Positions 25,885-34,920 of a stretch of 64,000 bases of DNA are shown in pieces; within the stretch, counting starts at the first letter, position 1; each line of letters begins with the position of its first letter. The stretch is from WLMZ01 sp963732585 (lineage in GTDB: Bacteria > Actinomycetota > Acidimicrobiia > Acidimicrobiales > Ilumatobacteraceae): assembly GCA_963732585.1 (NCBI GenBank), contig CAVSZY010000005.1:186001-250000 (forward strand), written 5' to 3'. Position numbers and translations under genes: made by a program. The notes under the pieces are model-generated. The model saw only the letters and a list, made by a program, of their open reading frames with translations. It was not told the origin of the DNA and searched no databases.

Positions 25885-26622
25885 TCAGACGCGGAGAGCG
25901 GCGAGGAGGGCTCGGTTCACCGCGCGGGCGTTTCCGCTGAGCATGAAGTGGCCGGTATTGGCCAACTCGACCACGTGCGCGGCGGGAAAGGCAGCTGCCA
26001 GCGCGCGGCCGCTGCGCGGCGGCGTCATCTTGTCGCCGAGGCCGATGATCACCGTCGCCGGACAGGTGACAGCTGCAGCCGCAACCGTCGCCGCGGTGTA
26101 CTGCGCGCAGGCCATGAGGTCGCTGGCCAGGGCCCCGGGCGCAGCCGATTTCACCAACGATCGCGGGCCGGTGATCAACCACGATCCCGGTGGTGAAGTG
26201 GCACCGGCGCGCGCCGGGCGGGCGTGGCCCCAGGCGGCCATCATCGCCGCCGCTGCGGGAACATCGTCATGCGCCGCGGCGAGCAGATCGGGATGCACCG
26301 GCATCGCTGCCGCCGTGGCGCACAGGGTGATCGTCTCCGTCAGGTGAGGATGGCGACTCGCCAACTCGAGGGCGATGAAGGTGCCCATGGAGTGCCCAAC
26401 GACGTGGACGCGCCGCAGCCCGAGCCCGGCAACCGACCCGGCGACCCACTCGGCCATCTCCTCGATCGATGTCATCGCGGGGCGCTGACATCGGCCGTGC
26501 CCGGGAAGATCGACGGCGACAAGTCGAAAGCCATGAGCGCCGAGGCGCCGACGTTGTGATCGCCATGCGGTCGAGCTCATCCCTGCGCCATGGATCAACA
26601 GCACCGCGGTCTCGTCGCTCAC
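25885..26622 (-). CDS. Alpha/beta hydrolase
   Basis: 245 residues. LLIHGAGMSSTAW supplies the oxyanion loop, VVGHSMGTFIAL the nucleophilic Ser in GHSMG, IIGLGDKMTP the acid, and ELANTGHFMLSG the catalytic His. The lid is Ala-rich and short. It is an esterase- or lactonase-type enzyme of unknown substrate, divergent from the CoA-transferase gene. Confidence 0.85.
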   Translation of the reverse strand: MSDETAVLLIHGAGMSSTAWRSQRRRLGAHGFRLVAVDLPGHGRCQRPAMTSIEEMAEWVAGSVAGLGLRRVHVVGHSMGTFIALELASRHPHLTETITLCATAAAMPVHPDLLAAAHDDVPAAAAMMAAWGHARPARAGATSPPGSWLITGPRSLVKSAAPGALASDLMACAQYTAATVAAAAVTCPATVIIGLGDKMTPPRSGRALAAAFPAAHVVELANTGHFMLSGNARAVNRALLAALRV

Positions 26623-26634
26623 GCGCTCACCCTA

Positions 26635-26647
26635 GTGACCGGGTCAC
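26635..26647. promoter_or_regulatory. Perfect palindrome between divergent promoters
   Basis: GTGACCGGGTCAC is a perfect 13-bp inverted repeat, 13 bp upstream of the hydrolase start and 60 bp upstream of the CoA-transferase start. It is a candidate operator for the divergent pair; its regulator is unknown. Confidence 0.45.
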
Positions 26648-26707
26648 GCGGTCGGCGCTGTTGATACCTGTATTGACGCGCCGGATATAGGTGACTATTT
26701 TTACCCG

Positions 26708-29143
26708 ATGGGCCCCTTTTCTGACATCCGCGTCATCGACCTCTCGCCGCATCGCGTTGGGGCACAGATCAGCCAGCTGTTCGCCGACTTCGGGGCAGAT
26801 GTCATCCAGGTTGAGCCGCCCGGAGGCGCCGACATCCGTCGCCACGCGGCCTACCCGTTTTGGGCCCGCGGCAAACGCAGCATCGTGCTCGACATCCATG
26901 AGTCGACCGACCGCAACACGCTTCGTGAGCTCGTCCGTCACGCCGACGTGTTCATCGAGACGAACCCGCCCGATCTGCTCGATCGGTTCGGCCTTGGGTA
27001 TGCAGATCTCAGCGCCGTCAACCCGCGCTTGATCTATACGTCGGTAACCGGTTTCGGGCGACAAGGCCCATACCGCGACGCCCCCGGCTACGAAGGGGTG
27101 GTCCTCGCCAAACTTGGCGGCTTCCACGCCTTTCAACGGATGAGTCCGCACCAGGCGCCGCCTTTCGTCAATGTTCCCTTCGCCTCCTTCGCTGCCAGCC
27201 AAGTGGCGATTCACGGCGTGCTGGCGGCGCTGATCGAGCGTGGTCGCAGCGGGAGCGGACAGTTGGTCGAGGCCAACCTGCTGCAGGCGTTTACCGCTCT
27301 CGATACGTGGGCCTGGTTCGAGTACCTGGTCACCGACCGTTGGCCTGGGGCATATACCAAGACGTCGCCATACGACGAACTTGGTCGCCCGGCCAGCCCG
27401 TTGACGTTCATGCTGCTCGTCTCCCTGACCAAGGATGGCTACTGGTTGCAGTTCGCCTCCGTAGCCCCGGATCTTTTCGTCGCCCTCATGAAGGCGCTCG
27501 GTCTGGCGTCGTTGTTCACCGATGAGTATTGGCAGGGCATGCCGGTGCTCGAAGGACAGCCCGAGAAGCGCCAAGAGCTGTGGTCCAAGATGCTCGACGC
27601 GGCTCGCTCGAAGACGCTCGCCGAATGGGAGGAGATCTTCGACGCCGACCCAAATGTGTTCGCCGAGCGTTTCCGTCGCGGGCCGGCTGCGCTGGAACAT
27701 CCGCAGTTGCTGCATGACGGGTTCACCATCGACCTACACGACACCGAGCGCGGTCTGGTCCGCCAACCGGCTGCGATCGTCAAAGCGAGCGCCACACCAG
27801 CCGATCTCTCGCGCAGCGCCCCGACGCTCGATGAGCACCGCGCCCCGATTCTTGAGCTGCTCGCCACGCCCGTAGCTGAATCGCCAGCGCCCTCGACGAC
27901 GAGCGACCTTCCGCTTGCAGGTATCACGGTGCTCGAACTGGCGACACTGTTCGCTGCCCCACACGCAACGACGATGTTGACCGACCTTGGGGCGCGGGTG
28001 ATCAAGGTGGAACCGCTTGCTGGCGATCGCATTCGTCTGATTCTGCCGTTCCCCGAGGCTGGGGGATTCAAGGTGATGCAGGGCAAGCAAAGCATCTCCG
28101 TCGACCTGACCAACCCCGAAGGGTTGGCGATCATCCAGGAGGTGGCGCGCACGGCCGACGTTGTCGTCCAGGGCTACCGGGCCGGAGCGATGAGCAAGCT
28201 CGGCTTGGACTATGCCGCCGTCAAGGCAGCCAATCCCAACGTCGTCTACGTCAACGCTCCGGGTTACGGGGTGGATGGCCCGTACGGTGCCAAGCCCGCC
28301 TACGCACCGAGCATCGGGGCGGCCTCTGGCATCCCGCTGGCCAATGTTGGCGCAACGGTCGAGGAACGATCGGATCTGACCACGGAGCAGATCCAAGATG
28401 GTGCCCGAAGGCTGTCGGCAGCGAGCGCATCGGCCAATGCCCAGGCCGATGGCTTCGCGGCGCTCGGCGTGGCGACGGCAATCCTGTTCGGGATCGCAGC
28501 GCGCGATCGCGGTGCCGGTGGGCAGGAGTTGTTTAGCTCGATGCTCAACACAGGCGGTCACGCTATGTCGGCTCAGGCAGTGACCTACCCGGGCGCTCCA
28601 CACGAACCGGCCCCCGACGCCTCGCTCAATGGGCTTGGTGCGCTGTATCGCAACTACGCCACGGCGGACGGGTACGTGTTCCTCGCCGCCCTCACCGATC
28701 GCGAGTGGTCGCTGTTGAGTGCGGCGCTGGCCCCGTTGGTCGACCTCGTAGGCGATACCCGGTTCGCTGATGCTGCTGCAAGAAATGCCAATCCTGCGGC
28801 GCTGATCGAGGTGCTGTCGGCCGTCTTCGCGCAGCGTTCGGCCGCTGACTGGGAGGCTGATTTGCTGCCGAGAGGGATCGGCTGCGTCGAGGTCACTCGC
28901 AACCTGATCGAGACCAAGTTGTTCGACGAGGCGTTTGGCCGGGCGAGCGGTTACATCGCCGACGTCGTGCACCCGACGCTCGACGAGCACGTCCGTCTCG
29001 CCCCCTATATCCGTTTCTCGCGTTCCCAGACGCAAGCTCTGCCCGGCGTCTTGAACGGTCAATCGACCGACGAGATTCTGGTGTCGATCGGGCGTTCCGC
29101 GCCCGAGATCGCTCGCCTGCGCTCCGACGGTGTCGTCGGCTGA
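26708..29143 (+). CDS. Fused double-domain class III (CaiB/BaiF) CoA-transferase
   Basis: 811 residues made of two class III CoA-transferase domains. Domain 1 is about 1-390 (IRVIDLSPHRVGAQISQLFA, then DFGADVIQVEPPGGAD); domain 2 is about 400-811 (ITVLELATLFAAPHATTMLT, then DLGARVIKVEPLAGDRIR). In this family the catalytic Asp follows a G-F/Y motif. Domain 1 has Glu129 there (PGYEGVV) and domain 2 has Ala533 (PAYAPSI), so neither shows the canonical Asp. It may still transfer CoA to a carboxylic acid through the Glu, or may serve another CoA-binding role. It lies upstream of the Ltp/DUF35 genes. Confidence 0.85.
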   Translation: MGPFSDIRVIDLSPHRVGAQISQLFADFGADVIQVEPPGGADIRRHAAYPFWARGKRSIVLDIHESTDRNTLRELVRHADVFIETNPPDLLDRFGLGYADLSAVNPRLIYTSVTGFGRQGPYRDAPGYEGVVLAKLGGFHAFQRMSPHQAPPFVNVPFASFAASQVAIHGVLAALIERGRSGSGQLVEANLLQAFTALDTWAWFEYLVTDRWPGAYTKTSPYDELGRPASPLTFMLLVSLTKDGYWLQFASVAPDLFVALMKALGLASLFTDEYWQGMPVLEGQPEKRQELWSKMLDAARSKTLAEWEEIFDADPNVFAERFRRGPAALEHPQLLHDGFTIDLHDTERGLVRQPAAIVKASATPADLSRSAPTLDEHRAPILELLATPVAESPAPSTTSDLPLAGITVLELATLFAAPHATTMLTDLGARVIKVEPLAGDRIRLILPFPEAGGFKVMQGKQSISVDLTNPEGLAIIQEVARTADVVVQGYRAGAMSKLGLDYAAVKAANPNVVYVNAPGYGVDGPYGAKPAYAPSIGAASGIPLANVGATVEERSDLTTEQIQDGARRLSAASASANAQADGFAALGVATAILFGIAARDRGAGGQELFSSMLNTGGHAMSAQAVTYPGAPHEPAPDASLNGLGALYRNYATADGYVFLAALTDREWSLLSAALAPLVDLVGDTRFADAAARNANPAALIEVLSAVFAQRSAADWEADLLPRGIGCVEVTRNLIETKLFDEAFGRASGYIADVVHPTLDEHVRLAPYIRFSRSQTQALPGVLNGQSTDEILVSIGRSAPEIARLRSDGVVG

Positions 29144-29170
29144 GGAGCGTCTGCTCAACCTACGAGAATC

Positions 29171-29187
29171 TGAAAATACCGTTTTCA
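29171..29187. promoter_or_regulatory. Inverted repeat upstream of the Ltp operon
   Basis: TGAAAATACCGTTTTCA, a 6-5-6 perfect inverted repeat in an AT-rich gap, is a candidate TetR-type operator. It differs from the TTGAC-type palindrome found further downstream. Confidence 0.5.
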
Positions 29188-29194
29188 ATTTCAC

Positions 29195-29212
29195 CAGAAT
29201 CGTGTTATTCTG
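29195..29212. promoter_or_regulatory. Second inverted repeat upstream of the Ltp operon
   Basis: CAGAATCGTGTTATTCTG is a perfect 6-6-6 inverted repeat 8 bp downstream of the first one and 25 bp before the start codon; it may overlap the -10 region. Confidence 0.45.
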
Positions 29213-29237
29213 CGCTTAACAGCGCTGGAGGATTCCG

Positions 29238-30467
29238 TTGAGAACGATGAGAGACACGTGCGCAATCGCTGGCGTCGGCACCACGGAGTATTACAAACGC
29301 GGCCAGTCATACCCCGAAACAGAGTTGTCGTTGGCCTGTACTGCAATCCTTGCCGCGCTCGACGACGCCGGCCTGGCGATCAACGATCTGGATGGTTTCT
29401 CGATCTATTCCAGCTCGTGCGATCCGGCGACGGTCGGTGCCGAACTGGGTGTGCCCGAGATTCGTTGGGCGACGACGACAACCTCGGGCGGAGGTGGCTG
29501 CGTTGGCGCACTCGGTGTCGCCGCGGCGGCGATCGAAACTGGCCAGGCGACCACCGTCGTTAGCCTGATGACACTGCAGCAGCTCAACAAGCGCCTCGGC
29601 GGCTCGGCGGTTGGCGGCATGTTGCAGTACGCGATGATGTCCGACGCTGGCGCCAGCCCCTACGGCGGCAGTGGTATCTCACCAGCAGCGGCGTTTACGG
29701 CCAACAACGGTCTGCTCTCGCCGGGGCACAGCTTCGCCCAGATCGTCAATCGCCACATGCATCTCTATGGCACGACCCGCGAACAAATCGCCGAGGTGGC
29801 CCTGTCCAGCCGCAAGAACGCGGCCACCAACCCGCGAGCCTTGCGCCCCGAGCCCTTGACGCTCGACGACTATTTCAACGCCCGAATGATCAACGATCCA
29901 CTCTGCTTGTTCGACTACACGATGGAGTCCGATGGCGCCGTCGCGGTGATCACCACCTCCACCGAGCGGGCCCGCGACCTCAAGCAGCCGCCGGTGTTGA
30001 TCAGTGCCGCGTCGCACGGCGGAACCGGTCGGTGGGGGCCGGCGCTGTTCAAGTATTTCCAAACACCCGACGAGTACTTCACCACGTCCGGGCACCGTCC
30101 TGTCGCCAAGCGGATGTACGAGATGGCCGGTGTTGGACCGGCTGACGTCGACGTTGCGCTGCTCTACGACCACTTCGCGCCGATGGTGTTGATCCAGCTC
30201 GAGGATTACGGCTTTTGTCCGATAGGTGAGGGCGGACCGTTCCTCGCTGACGGCAACATCCGCTACGGCACAGGGTCGATCCCTGTGAACACCCACGGCG
30301 GCAACCTCTCCGAGGCGTACATCATCGGCATGACCCACGTACGCGAGGCGGTCGAACAACTGCGCGGCACCGCCGCCAACCAGGTCGCGGGCGCTGAGGT
30401 TGCCCTCGTCACCGGCGGACCGGCTGGCTTACCTGTTTCTGGTGCAATCTTCAGGAAGGACGTCTGA
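29238..30467 (+). CDS. Lipid-transfer-type thiolase (Ltp/SCP2-like), probable aldolase
   Basis: 409 residues. GGAGG at 29227-29231 is 6 nt from TTG 29238 but 15 nt from ATG 29247, so TTG is favoured by spacing, although family members often start at the equivalent of the ATG. The thiolase fold is clear (CAIAGVGTTEYYKRG, ALDDAGLAINDLDGFSIYSS, IPVNTHGGNLSEAYIIGMTH). The C-terminal thiolase Cys loop reads LVTGGPAG, with Val in place of Cys. This is typical of Ltp-type retro-aldolases of steroid side-chain degradation rather than true thiolases. A DUF35 gene follows 2 bp later, the known partner of such enzymes. Confidence 0.82.
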   Translation: MRTMRDTCAIAGVGTTEYYKRGQSYPETELSLACTAILAALDDAGLAINDLDGFSIYSSSCDPATVGAELGVPEIRWATTTTSGGGGCVGALGVAAAAIETGQATTVVSLMTLQQLNKRLGGSAVGGMLQYAMMSDAGASPYGGSGISPAAAFTANNGLLSPGHSFAQIVNRHMHLYGTTREQIAEVALSSRKNAATNPRALRPEPLTLDDYFNARMINDPLCLFDYTMESDGAVAVITTSTERARDLKQPPVLISAASHGGTGRWGPALFKYFQTPDEYFTTSGHRPVAKRMYEMAGVGPADVDVALLYDHFAPMVLIQLEDYGFCPIGEGGPFLADGNIRYGTGSIPVNTHGGNLSEAYIIGMTHVREAVEQLRGTAANQVAGAEVALVTGGPAGLPVSGAIFRKDV

Positions 30468-30469
30468 TC

Positions 30470-30928
30470 ATGGCCGGAGACTTCGGCAACCTGACCCCTG
30501 GCGTGTTCCCGACGCTGCTCGTCGAAACGCACGCGGACGCGATGACACAACCGTTCTGGGATGCTGCCAAGCACGATCGCCTGGCCTGCCAACAATGCAG
30601 CGAATGCCAGACATTCCGTATGCCGCCGTCGCCATTCTGCTTCAACTGTCAATCGCGCCAATATCGCTTCACCGACCTGCCCGGCACCGGCGCGATCTAC
30701 AGCTTCACGGTTGTGCGTCACCCGCTGCACCCCGATCTTGCCGATGCTTGCCCGTATGTCTCGGGTGTTGTCGAACTCGACGGCACCCAAGGTGCAGGGG
30801 CGCGCATGCTCGTCAACATCATCGATATCGATCCCGAAAACGTCACCATCGGTCAGCGTGTCGAAGTCGTCTTCGAGCACGTCAACGACGAAATGTCGAC
30901 ACCACGTTTCCGCCCGATCACCACCTGA
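30470..30928 (+). CDS. Zn-ribbon OB-fold protein (DUF35), Ltp partner
   Basis: 152 residues, ATG 30470 with AGGAAGGA upstream, 2 bp after the thiolase stop. A four-Cys zinc ribbon (LACQQCSECQTFRMPPSPFC, then FNC) is followed by an OB fold (TGAIYSFTVVRHPLHPDLAD). DUF35 proteins form complexes with Ltp thiolases and bind the acyl-CoA; in ChsH1-ChsH2-Ltp2 the DUF35 part bridges hydratase and aldolase. A MaoC/FAS1-like dehydratase lies two genes downstream, so the same type of complex is possible here (inference). Confidence 0.88.
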   Translation: MAGDFGNLTPGVFPTLLVETHADAMTQPFWDAAKHDRLACQQCSECQTFRMPPSPFCFNCQSRQYRFTDLPGTGAIYSFTVVRHPLHPDLADACPYVSGVVELDGTQGAGARMLVNIIDIDPENVTIGQRVEVVFEHVNDEMSTPRFRPITT

Positions 30929-30959
30929 CCAATTCAGCCCGAAACACAGGAGAATGAGC

Positions 30960-32105
30960 ATGAAAATCTGGGCCAACTCCGGCGATTCCCACCTTGTCGA
31001 GCCGGACGACCTGTTCATCACCAGCATGCCCAAGGGCCTGGGCGAGCGGATGCCGCGTTCGGTGAAGGATGCCGACGGCGCCCACGAGACCTTGTACATC
31101 GACGGCCAAGTGATCCGTCGGGCGATGCCCAAGGCGCTCGACCTGCGCGACGAAAACAACCAGACCGTGTTCGAACGCGCTCCCGGCGCCAACAACATGA
31201 CGGCCCGCCTGGTCGATCTCAATCAGGAGGGCATCTGGGCGGAGCTGGTGTATCCCTCGATCGGGGTGTGGATGTCGTCGCTCAGCGACGTCAAGCTGCT
31301 GGCCGCGGGGTGCGCGGCGATCAACGACTGGGCGATCGAGTTCCAACGCTTCAGCCCACGTTATGTGCCCACAGCGACCATTCCGCTGCTCGACTCCGAA
31401 CACGCCGTGGCCGAGATCCACCGCGCCGCTGGGATGGGGTTCAAAGCTGGCTATTTCTCGGTGACCCCGGCATTGGGAGCGCGCGATTGGCAATACACCG
31501 ACGATTGGGAGCCGGTATGGGCGGCGATGGAGGAAGCGTCGATGGTCGTTGCTTTCCACATTGGGACTGAAGCGCACGATGCGACGACGATGCACGGGGC
31601 CTACATGCGCGGCCCGGGTGGTGCGCTGCTCAACTACATGGAGACGACCTACGGCGGCCAACGGGCGGTGTCGAAAATGATTGCCTCCGGTGTCTTCGAC
31701 CGCCATCCCGATCTCAAGGTGATCGTCTCCGAAGGCGGAGCCACCTGGGGGCCGTTCGTCGCCGATCGCCTGGACGAGGCCTACCGGCAACACTCCAGCA
31801 TGGTTCGCCCGCAGCTGCGTCGCCTGCCCAGCGAGTACCTCTACGAGAACGTCTATGCGTCGTTCCAGCACGACCGCTCAGCCGTCAAAGCAATGACGGC
31901 GATGGGTTGGCGGAACGTCTGCTGGGGCAGCGATTATCCACACATCGAGGGCACGTTCGGCCATACGCAGAAGACGCTCCATGAGCTGTTCGACGACGTC
32001 GACGAGGCCTCGGCGCGTCGCATGACCGTCGGGACGTTCGAGGAATTGTTCCCCCATGTGCCGTCGGCTCCCGCGAACGGGACCGAGATCGCTGCAGAGC
32101 GCTGA
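30960..32105 (+). CDS. Amidohydrolase family 2 (ACMSD-like) protein
   Basis: 381 residues from ATG 30960, 7 nt after GGAG (ATG 30954 is too close). The metal-dependent TIM barrel shows SGDSHLVEPDDLF at the N-terminus, the ligand His in VVAFHIGTEA, SEGGATWGPFVADRLDEAY and the catalytic Asp in CWGSDYPHIEG. These enzymes decarboxylate or hydrolyse carboxylic acids or lactones; many cluster with acyl-CoA catabolic genes in actinobacteria. Last gene of the unit with Ltp and DUF35; it converges on the dehydratase gene. Confidence 0.85.
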   Translation: MKIWANSGDSHLVEPDDLFITSMPKGLGERMPRSVKDADGAHETLYIDGQVIRRAMPKALDLRDENNQTVFERAPGANNMTARLVDLNQEGIWAELVYPSIGVWMSSLSDVKLLAAGCAAINDWAIEFQRFSPRYVPTATIPLLDSEHAVAEIHRAAGMGFKAGYFSVTPALGARDWQYTDDWEPVWAAMEEASMVVAFHIGTEAHDATTMHGAYMRGPGGALLNYMETTYGGQRAVSKMIASGVFDRHPDLKVIVSEGGATWGPFVADRLDEAYRQHSSMVRPQLRRLPSEYLYENVYASFQHDRSAVKAMTAMGWRNVCWGSDYPHIEGTFGHTQKTLHELFDDVDEASARRMTVGTFEELFPHVPSAPANGTEIAAER

Positions 32106-32109
32106 GGGC

Positions 32110-33372
32110 CTACTGCGGCTTGAGTCGCTCGATCTCGTGGCGCAACATACCCTCGATGGTGTCTGCGGGCGGTTTGGGCAGCAGAATCTCGCCATGTTCC
32201 TTGCTTGGGAGCAAAACCACAGCCTTGCCCGGGCTGGTCACGACGCCGCGCTGATTGGTGCAGCGGATGTGCAGGTGCACCTCGCTGCGCACGCCTTGAG
32301 GCGTCTCGGTCTGCACCTTGTCAACGACCTCGCCGGTCAGCCAGGTGGTATCGCCGACGAAGTTGAAGCGACGGTGCTGGCATTCGAACTTCCATAGCCA
32401 CGCGTCGTCGCCCATCCAATCGGTGACGAGGTGGCACAGCCAGGTTTCGCGCAACCCGCCGTAGTCGTACGAGGTTGGGAGACCAAGTTCGCGGGCCCGT
32501 TCCGGCTCCCAATGCAGGCGCTGCACCGTGTCGGGGATATTCAGACTGTTCGGCGGGTACAGGCCGGGGGCCTTCTTGCGGATCCTGTATTCGATGGCGA
32601 AGTTGCCGGGCGGGGTCAGTTGCATGCCCCAACCGAGGTGCCAAACGACGATGTTCGTCGTCGTCAGTGGGCCTTTGACCTTCGGATCGACGACGTCGCC
32701 GACTTCGACGTCTTCGAACCAACGCGGCGCCTTGCCGCGTCGTATTTCCGCGGCGTACATGGCATCGATCTCGGCCAGCTGCTCGGCTGTGTACGGCTCG
32801 GGAACGTCGTGTTCCTTCTTGCGCTCCTTCGACGCACCGCGTTCGGCGTTGACCCACGTACCGCGCTGGATCGCGTGCATACCGTTGCGCTGATCGGCAT
32901 AGATGAAGGCGTGGGTGACATGGGCACTGCGTCCACCGAAGTCGCTGCGCTTATCGGTCACCCCGATCTGGGAACGCAAGCAGCCGAGTTCGTCTCCAAG
33001 GTGCAACGGCCGCCACCACTCGAATTCCATCACCGCCTGGTAGGAACCGAGTCCGGCGAAGGGATCGCCGCGGAGCAAGGCCTTGTTCTCCGGCGGAGTC
33101 GGTTTTGGCGAGGCGTCGACTCCCATCGTGTATGGCCCGAAGGTCGGTGGACTGATTGCGCCGCCCCAGCGGGTACCAGTTGCATAGGCGGGATCGCAGT
33201 ACAGCGGGTTGTCATCGCCGTAGCCGTATGCGAAGTGCCGCAGGCCATCGTGTGAGACCTCGAGGTTGTGGGGCAGGTTGGGCAATGGTTGCGGAATGCC
33301 GATGCGTGTCCGGGAGCGTTCGAAGGCCTCGTCGGTGAGCACCCCATAGGTCGGGTCGGAGGTGTCGGTCAT
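32110..33372 (-). CDS. Double-hotdog FAS1-like/MaoC-type acyl dehydratase
   Basis: 420 residues from ATG 33372 with AAAGGA 7 nt upstream. The N-terminal hotdog matches the FAS1-like dehydratase family (DGLRHFAYGYGDDNPLYCDP, then GAISPPTFG). The C-terminal hotdog is MaoC-like (FEDVEVGDVV, GLRETWLCHLVTDWMGDDAW, VHLHIRCTNQRG). It probably hydrates or dehydrates an enoyl-CoA. Divergent from an SDR gene and close to the Ltp/DUF35 module. Confidence 0.82.
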   Translation of the reverse strand: MTDTSDPTYGVLTDEAFERSRTRIGIPQPLPNLPHNLEVSHDGLRHFAYGYGDDNPLYCDPAYATGTRWGGAISPPTFGPYTMGVDASPKPTPPENKALLRGDPFAGLGSYQAVMEFEWWRPLHLGDELGCLRSQIGVTDKRSDFGGRSAHVTHAFIYADQRNGMHAIQRGTWVNAERGASKERKKEHDVPEPYTAEQLAEIDAMYAAEIRRGKAPRWFEDVEVGDVVDPKVKGPLTTTNIVVWHLGWGMQLTPPGNFAIEYRIRKKAPGLYPPNSLNIPDTVQRLHWEPERARELGLPTSYDYGGLRETWLCHLVTDWMGDDAWLWKFECQHRRFNFVGDTTWLTGEVVDKVQTETPQGVRSEVHLHIRCTNQRGVVTSPGKAVVLLPSKEHGEILLPKPPADTIEGMLRHEIERLKPQ

Positions 33373-33491
33373 CCGGGTGTCCTTTCTGCATCGCGACCGA
33401 AGCGCACAATGCAGGCGATACGGCAGGATAAATAGGTTAAGATTTTGCCACACTCGGGGTCGAACCGGAGCATGAATCGCGAGGAGGCGCC

Positions 33492-34223
33492 GTGGGCGAG
33501 TTGCACGCCAAGGTGGCCATTGTCACGGGATCGACCCGCGGGTTGGGGCGAGCGATCGCCGAGCGGTTCGGGCGCGAAGGTGCATTGGTCGTCGTCCACG
33601 GCCGTTCGGTGTCGGCTTGCGCCTCGGTTGCCGCCGAGATCCCCGGTGCCATCGGCGTCGCCGGCGATATTGGCCAACCGGGTTTCGCCGACCAACTGGT
33701 GAGCACCGCTGTCGAGGCGTTTGGCAGGGTCGACATCGTGATCAACAACGCCGGCGTGGCGCTCGACAACTTCGTCACCGGGGTCACCGACGAACGCTGG
33801 GACGCAACGCTGGCAACCAATCTCTCCGGCCCATTCGCTGTGTTGCGGTCGGCAACACGGGTGATGAAGGAGCATGGCGGCGGGGTGGTGCTCAATGTCA
33901 TCTCCTGGGCGGGCGAGCGGGGCAACGTCGGGCAGGTTGCCTACGCAGCCTCCAAGGCCGGGTTGCAGGCGGTGACTCTGAGCGCCGCCAAGGAGCTCGG
34001 CAAGTTCGGCATTCGGGTCAACTCGCTCTCCCCGGCAGTGGCTACGGAAATGACCGAGGTGATGGACGAACGGCTACGCAAAGCCGCTGCGTCGCGGCGG
34101 CCGATCAGGCTCGAAGGAACTGTCGATGACGTCGCCGAAGGAGCGCTGTTCTTGTGCAGCGACCGCGCCCGCTTCATCACCGGCGACACGCTGCATGTCG
34201 ATGGTGGGTTGCACCTCAACTGA
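33492..34223 (+). CDS. SDR oxidoreductase (FabG-like)
   Basis: 243 residues from GTG 33492 with GGAGG 5 nt upstream. NAD(P) motif TGSTRGLGRA, NNAGVA, catalytic Ser region VLNVISWAG, YxxxK in AYAASKAG and the C-terminal GDTLHVDGG are all present: a classical SDR acting on a hydroxy- or keto-acyl substrate. It overlaps the convergent TetR gene by 8 bp. Confidence 0.88.
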   Translation: MGELHAKVAIVTGSTRGLGRAIAERFGREGALVVVHGRSVSACASVAAEIPGAIGVAGDIGQPGFADQLVSTAVEAFGRVDIVINNAGVALDNFVTGVTDERWDATLATNLSGPFAVLRSATRVMKEHGGGVVLNVISWAGERGNVGQVAYAASKAGLQAVTLSAAKELGKFGIRVNSLSPAVATEMTEVMDERLRKAAASRRPIRLEGTVDDVAEGALFLCSDRARFITGDTLHVDGGLHLN

Positions 34224-34848
34224 CGGGCGGCGGTTCGGCCGCCGAGCTTGCGCAGCGCAATGCGGCGAGACAGAACGCTGTCGTCGCCGCTCGTTCGAGC
34301 GGTGTCGACCGGCCGGAGGGTGTCGCCAGACCAGCTGCGTACATCGTCGCCGCGGCAATGAGCTCTGCCGCAGCATCGATGTCGACGACGGTAAACACCC
34401 CGCTCGCCGCCCCCGCCCTGATCGCCTCGCGCAGCGACTCGATCAACAGTGTCCGACCCTCGTTGGCAGCCGATCGGGCACCGTCGTGGCGGTTGCCGAC
34501 AATCGAGCCGAGGACGGCGACGCGCTCGGCGTGTCGAGCGTCGACGGTGAAGCTGTAGATCTCTTCGATCCATGTCTCGACGGCACGTCTTGGCGACTCG
34601 GCGTTGCCGAGGCGCGTGTTCAGTCGTCCAGCGGCCCAGCGTGCATCGCGCAGATACATCTCGTAGAGCAAGGCATCTTTCGAATCGAAGTGGCGGTAGA
34701 AGGCTCGCGTGGAGACACCTGCTCGTTCCAGCACGGCGGAAATCGTCAGGTCATCAGGCCGATCGCGGATCAGGCTGTAGGCCGCGTCGAGAACCAGACG
34801 GCGCTCGGATTCGTCATCGAACTGGCGTGGTCGCCCGACGTTGCGCAT
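34216..34848 (-). CDS. TetR family regulator
   Basis: 210 residues from ATG 34848, with AAGGTGG upstream. HTH: RRLVLDAAYSLIRDRPDDLT, then ISAVLERAGVSTRAFYRHFD. The C-terminal domain has the TetR_C pattern RAVETWIEEIYSFTVDARHA. Divergent from an NTF2-like gene whose start lies 72 bp away. Its operator is not obvious. Confidence 0.87.
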   Translation of the reverse strand: MRNVGRPRQFDDESERRLVLDAAYSLIRDRPDDLTISAVLERAGVSTRAFYRHFDSKDALLYEMYLRDARWAAGRLNTRLGNAESPRRAVETWIEEIYSFTVDARHAERVAVLGSIVGNRHDGARSAANEGRTLLIESLREAIRAGAASGVFTVVDIDAAAELIAAATMYAAGLATPSGRSTPLERAATTAFCLAALRCASSAAEPPPVS

Positions 34849-34920
34849 CTCACCACCTTGGCATACCCGCAACGCCGGTCTGGGTCTGCACGCCAACGTG
34901 GGTTCGGATACGGTACTCAA

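Noticed and set aside
27734..29194. Long minus-strand ORF (486 codons) opposite the CoA-transferase
   Set aside because: Antisense shadow of a well-conserved protein; no family signature.
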